The translations under genes and the position numbers were made by a program. Positions 61,506-64,000 of a DNA stretch of 64,000 bases are shown here, in pieces (positions within the stretch are counted from its first letter, which is position 1; every line of letters starts with the position of its first letter). Source of the stretch: Halococcus saccharolyticus DSM 5350 (GTDB lineage Archaea; Halobacteriota; Halobacteria; Halobacteriales; Halococcaceae); NCBI RefSeq assembly GCF_000336915.1, contig NZ_AOMD01000030.1, positions 347,110 to 411,109 on the forward strand, read 5' to 3'. The notes under the pieces are model-generated. The model worked only from the letters and a program-made list of their open reading frames with translations, was not told the origin of the DNA and searched no databases.

Positions 61506-61835
61506 ATGACCGACCATACTGTGGAGTTCGTGGGCACCGGCGAATCGATCACCGTCTCCGAGAAGGAGACCATCCTGAGTCGGTGCATCGAGGAGGGAAT
61601 CGCCCAGGAGTACTCCTGCCGTGTCGGAATGTGTCTCGCGTGTTCGGCCGAGATCCTCGAAGGCGAGGTGACACAGCCGGCGGCGCGCGGTCTCTCCGAC
61701 ACCGAGGCCGAACGGTACGCGCTGACCTGCATGGCCCGTCCGCTCTCGGACCTCAAACTCGATCGTGGCAAGTATCCACCGAGCATCGAGGGCGACGCCA
61801 TCGCCGGCGGTGACCCCGCACCGGCCGACGATTGA
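61506..61835 (+). CDS. 2Fe-2S ferredoxin (plant type)
   Basis: 109 residues. Cluster ligands in CRVGMCLAC (Cys 38, 43, 46) and LTCMARP (Cys 75). N-terminal TVEFVGTGESITVSEKETIL, acidic tail. Small soluble electron carrier. Divergent from the geranylgeranyl reductase gene, whose flavin needs a reductant, so it could be the donor; this is inference from position. Confidence 0.88.
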   Translation: MTDHTVEFVGTGESITVSEKETILSRCIEEGIAQEYSCRVGMCLACSAEILEGEVTQPAARGLSDTEAERYALTCMARPLSDLKLDRGKYPPSIEGDAIAGGDPAPADD

Positions 61836-62026
61836 AAAGCGCCTACTGCCTACTGGTCGGCGAAGATTGGTCACTGGCACGAATCAGACTACCGGCTTGA
61901 CCTGTTTTCGTCGGTTTGGCACATCCGTTGTCCCATTCGATAGCCCACTACTGGACGAGACTGTTTGAGGGACGAACGCGACCCAGGCGGCGACACGTCT
62001 TTGTGGCGACGGCGAGTAAGACACGT

Positions 62027-62371
62027 ATGGCGTTTCAACGCGGCGACGGACTCGATCAGGAAGCGGTCAACGAACGCGTCGACACCGCCATCGACGAGTA
62101 CGAGGTCGTGCTGTTCATGAAAGGTAACGAGCTGATGCCCCAGTGTGGCTACTCCGACCGCGCGCTCGGGCTCGTCAGCCAGTACCGCGAGGAGTTCGAA
62201 ACCGTCGACGTGCTCGAATCGCTCGACGAGTACCGGGTCGCGCTCGAACGCCACAGCGGATGGGAGACGACCCCACAGACGTTCGTCGACGGCGAGTTCG
62301 TCGGCGGCAGCGACGTGCTCGCGGAACTCGACGAACGGGGCGATCTCGAGACGACGCTCGCGACCGGCTGA
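62027..62371 (+). CDS. Monothiol glutaredoxin family protein
   Basis: 114 residues. VVLFMKGNELMPQCGYSDRA has the monothiol CGYS site (Cys 40), preceded by MKG as in Grx4/Grx5. WETTPQTFVDGEFVGGSDVL is the glutathione-like ligand site. Such proteins carry [2Fe-2S] clusters rather than reduce disulfides; haloarchaea use gamma-glutamylcysteine. The next gene begins 93 bp downstream on the same strand. Confidence 0.88.
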   Translation: MAFQRGDGLDQEAVNERVDTAIDEYEVVLFMKGNELMPQCGYSDRALGLVSQYREEFETVDVLESLDEYRVALERHSGWETTPQTFVDGEFVGGSDVLAELDERGDLETTLATG

Positions 62372-62464
62372 CGCCGCAGTCGAAAGGCAGGGAATATACG
62401 TCCGGAGTGCGTACTTCCCGTCGGACGGGCAGCGTCGGCAGCACGCCCGACTGCCGGGAACACC

Positions 62465-63055
62465 ATGACCAACTGCGTATTCCAGCTCCACTCCACGCTC
62501 GAACTGCCCCTCGAAGACGTCCACGAGTTCCTCGAGGATCCCGACCTCCCCGAGGGCGTCGAATCGATCGATTTCACCCGTCGGAACAACACGCTGATCG
62601 TCCGTGCGGTCGCCGCCGACGATTCCATCAGCAAGTACACACCGACTGCTCAGCTCAAAGCCAGCGTGACCGAAAATCGGGTCTACGAGGAACTCCCCGA
62701 AGATGAGCAGCCACCCCATCCTGGCGGTCCCCAGTGGGGCGGCGGCCCGGGTGACGACGAGGAACCACCGCCCTCCGAACTCGTCGAGTACGCCTGCTTT
62801 AAGGGCGATCGCGAGACCGTCCTCCAGAACACCGCGCTTCAATACTCGATGTTCGAAGTGCTACGCGAAATCGCCCGCATCGCCGAAAAAGGCACGTTGA
62901 CAGCGATCGCCGCGGTCGACGACGAGCTCGAAGCCACCCGGATCGTCGACGGCGAGGAGCGACCGGCCTCCCTCGAAGTCGTCGAGGACCCTACCGAAGG
63001 TCCGGCTGCGAGCAAGGGTGTCGACTGGCGGGACAACAAGTTCATCTCTGATTAA
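62465..63055 (+). CDS. Haloarchaeal conserved protein of unknown function
   Basis: 196 residues. N-terminal ferredoxin-like unit (CVFQLHSTLELPLEDVHEFL; TLIVRAVAADDSISKYTPTA), a Pro/Gly-rich linker (about residues 80-102), then a helical segment (ETVLQNTALQYSMFEVLREI; AEKGTLTAIAAVDDELEATR). No known motif. Codon use is typical. It lies downstream of the glutaredoxin gene. Confidence 0.68.
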   Translation: MTNCVFQLHSTLELPLEDVHEFLEDPDLPEGVESIDFTRRNNTLIVRAVAADDSISKYTPTAQLKASVTENRVYEELPEDEQPPHPGGPQWGGGPGDDEEPPPSELVEYACFKGDRETVLQNTALQYSMFEVLREIARIAEKGTLTAIAAVDDELEATRIVDGEERPASLEVVEDPTEGPAASKGVDWRDNKFISD

Positions 63056-63475
63056 CTCTCGGCCAGAGAATAAGACGCGGGGAACACTTCGGGAAATGCC
63101 GATAACCCGTGTAATATGGGTTCTCCACGTGAACGAGTACTGACGGCCTTGGTTTTGGCAAACTCAGAACGAGCGACGGCACACTGCCGTAACTGACCCA
63201 CACACATTCCAGACAACCTCAAGGGGGAGGAGGTGTCTCCCCCTCCACTGATGCTGGACACATGTTGAGATGTACGCCATCCTCCCAGATGCCCATCGTT
63301 TCATGTGGAGGTTGTGAGTATAATTCTATTGGCCGATCGGGATCTCGGAACTGACCCACGCTGCTCACCCACGCGAGCTCATCACGCCACTTTACCCCCG
63401 ACAGAATGCCGAGATCGGGAACTCGGGAGAGCGAAAAGGATAGCTCCTCGTGGCGCTAAGAGGAAGAGGATCAAA
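63056..63475. other. Gene-poor region with a strong stem-loop
   Basis: No gene supported; a 26-codon frame at 63116-63196 is probably fortuitous. A perfect hairpin, AGGGGGAG (63222-63229) and CTCCCCCT (63237-63244) with 7-nt loop, lies in the middle. It could be a transcript end or structured RNA, but has no T-run. Confidence 0.4.
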
Positions 63476-63595
63476 ATGAAGTACCTAATTCTGGCTTTCG
63501 TAGTTGGGTTCGTGTCGGGAGTAGTTGCGGAGTCGTGGATCCGAGATTGGGATCCGGAAGAATACTACGACTCAATCGAGGTTTTCAGCCAGTAA
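63476..63595 (+). CDS. Small single-pass membrane or secreted protein (39 residues)
   Basis: ATG at 63476, preceded by GAGGAAGAGG. MKYLILAFVVGFVSGVVAES is a membrane helix or signal anchor; the tail WIRDWDPEEYYDSIEVFSQ is acidic and outside-facing. Clean start, ribosome-binding site and helix support reality. Function unknown. Confidence 0.55.
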   Translation: MKYLILAFVVGFVSGVVAESWIRDWDPEEYYDSIEVFSQ

Positions 63596-63821
63596 TTGAA
63601 ATCACCAGCTGAAGGATCACACATCTCTCGGGATCGATTGGCGATTGTAGCACGAGTTGGCTACCCACCTTCGGCCGGAAGTGAAGCAGTGACGTAACTA
63701 TCGATGGAGACGGAACTATCCAGCCGACGAAGGCTCCCGTTGTCCCTCTCGCAGTGGGTGAGATATTCGCCAATATCCGCGGTCTCGTCAACCCTTGTGT
63801 TCCGAGGCGCTGTCGCTATCA

Positions 63822-64000
63822 TTACCCGCCGGTGGTGGCCACGACCCCGATCTCGAGTTCGGCAGCGACCTCGTCGAGGAGTTCGCCTCTGACCTCCTCG
63901 ACGCGCGTCTCGATGGTCGCCACCACCGGCTGGGCGAAGTCTTCGCGGATCCGGGCGATGCGCTCGCGCTCGGTCGCACACCGTTCGCGGAGGTAGGTCG
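63822..64000 (-). CDS. C-terminal end of an unidentified protein, cut by window edge
   Basis: The last 58 residues are visible, ending with TAA at 63822-63824: YLRERCATERERIARIREDF, then AQPVVATIETRVEEVRGELL and DEVAAELEIGVVATTGG. The pattern (charged helix, 'PVVA-I', 'EVRG-LL') is reminiscent of the C-terminus of ArsA/TRC40-type ATPases, but too little is present to name it. Codon use is that of a real haloarchaeal gene. Confidence 0.5.
   Translation of the reverse strand, partial: TYLRERCATERERIARIREDFAQPVVATIETRVEEVRGELLDEVAAELEIGVVATTGG

Overview
The window reads as a chromosomal segment of a halophilic archaeon (class Halobacteria). The proteins are strongly acidic and the DNA is mostly G+C-rich. 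Typical haloarchaeal genes are present: RNA polymerase epsilon, CDC48, RadB, PriS/GINS, ribosomal protein S8e, a DUF106-type membrane protein, an elongator tRNA-Met with an intron, small CPxCG zinc-finger proteins and a class II ribonucleotide reductase. Leaderless TATA promoters and GTGA/ATGA stop-start overlaps are frequent. The genus cannot be fixed from the sequence alone; Halococcus-like is a guess.

Layout. 1-3.5 kb: a GTGA-coupled ABC importer of the thiamine/ferric-ion type, read leftwards and cut by the left edge at the ATPase. 3.6-7.8 kb: RNA polymerase epsilon, then a SafE-like membrane protein with a copper P-type ATPase. 7.9-13 kb: a ParB-like protein, a FAD amine oxidase and a Tat-exported M14 carboxypeptidase. 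13-16 kb: a gene-poor, decayed zone with a wrecked DUF106 gene, ending at tRNA-Phe. 16.1-20.5 kb: small proteins, an iron-type operon (siderophore-binding lipoprotein plus two thioredoxin-reductase-like flavoproteins behind a DtxR-type palindrome), and a HEAT-repeat protein. 20.8-25 kb: tRNA-Val and trpDFEG. 25.3-36 kb: nrdJ, a sulfite-oxidase-like molybdoenzyme, small zinc-finger and membrane proteins, tRNA-Met, a lipoprotein and an amine-oxidase-fold flavoprotein.

36.3-45.4 kb: MTH1187-type protein, mch, HAD phosphatases, a GTPBP-type GTPase, a J-domain protein, a PadR regulator, pyrF, DUF2240 and rps8e. 45.7-52.4 kb: two divergent PhoU-type genes around a palindrome, a NUDIX hydrolase, CDC48 and larC. 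52.4-54.1 kb: a single A+T-rich OLD-family nuclease gene, clearly foreign in composition. 54.1-64 kb: an RNase H-fold protein divergent from radB, a CBS-HPF fusion, a CarR-type protein, priS-GINS, a geranylgeranyl reductase, ferredoxin, glutaredoxin, and a truncated gene at the right edge.

The most interesting features are: the metal-regulated operon with two flavoproteins lacking redox cysteines; a 38-bp promoter-like element shared by the epsilon gene and the DUF106 relic; a family of modular intergenic repeats abutting 3' ends of genes; degenerate tRNA 3' ends beside two tRNA genes; inverted repeats in the trp and phoU promoters; and the isolated OLD nuclease. No CRISPR array, rRNA or intact insertion sequence was seen.
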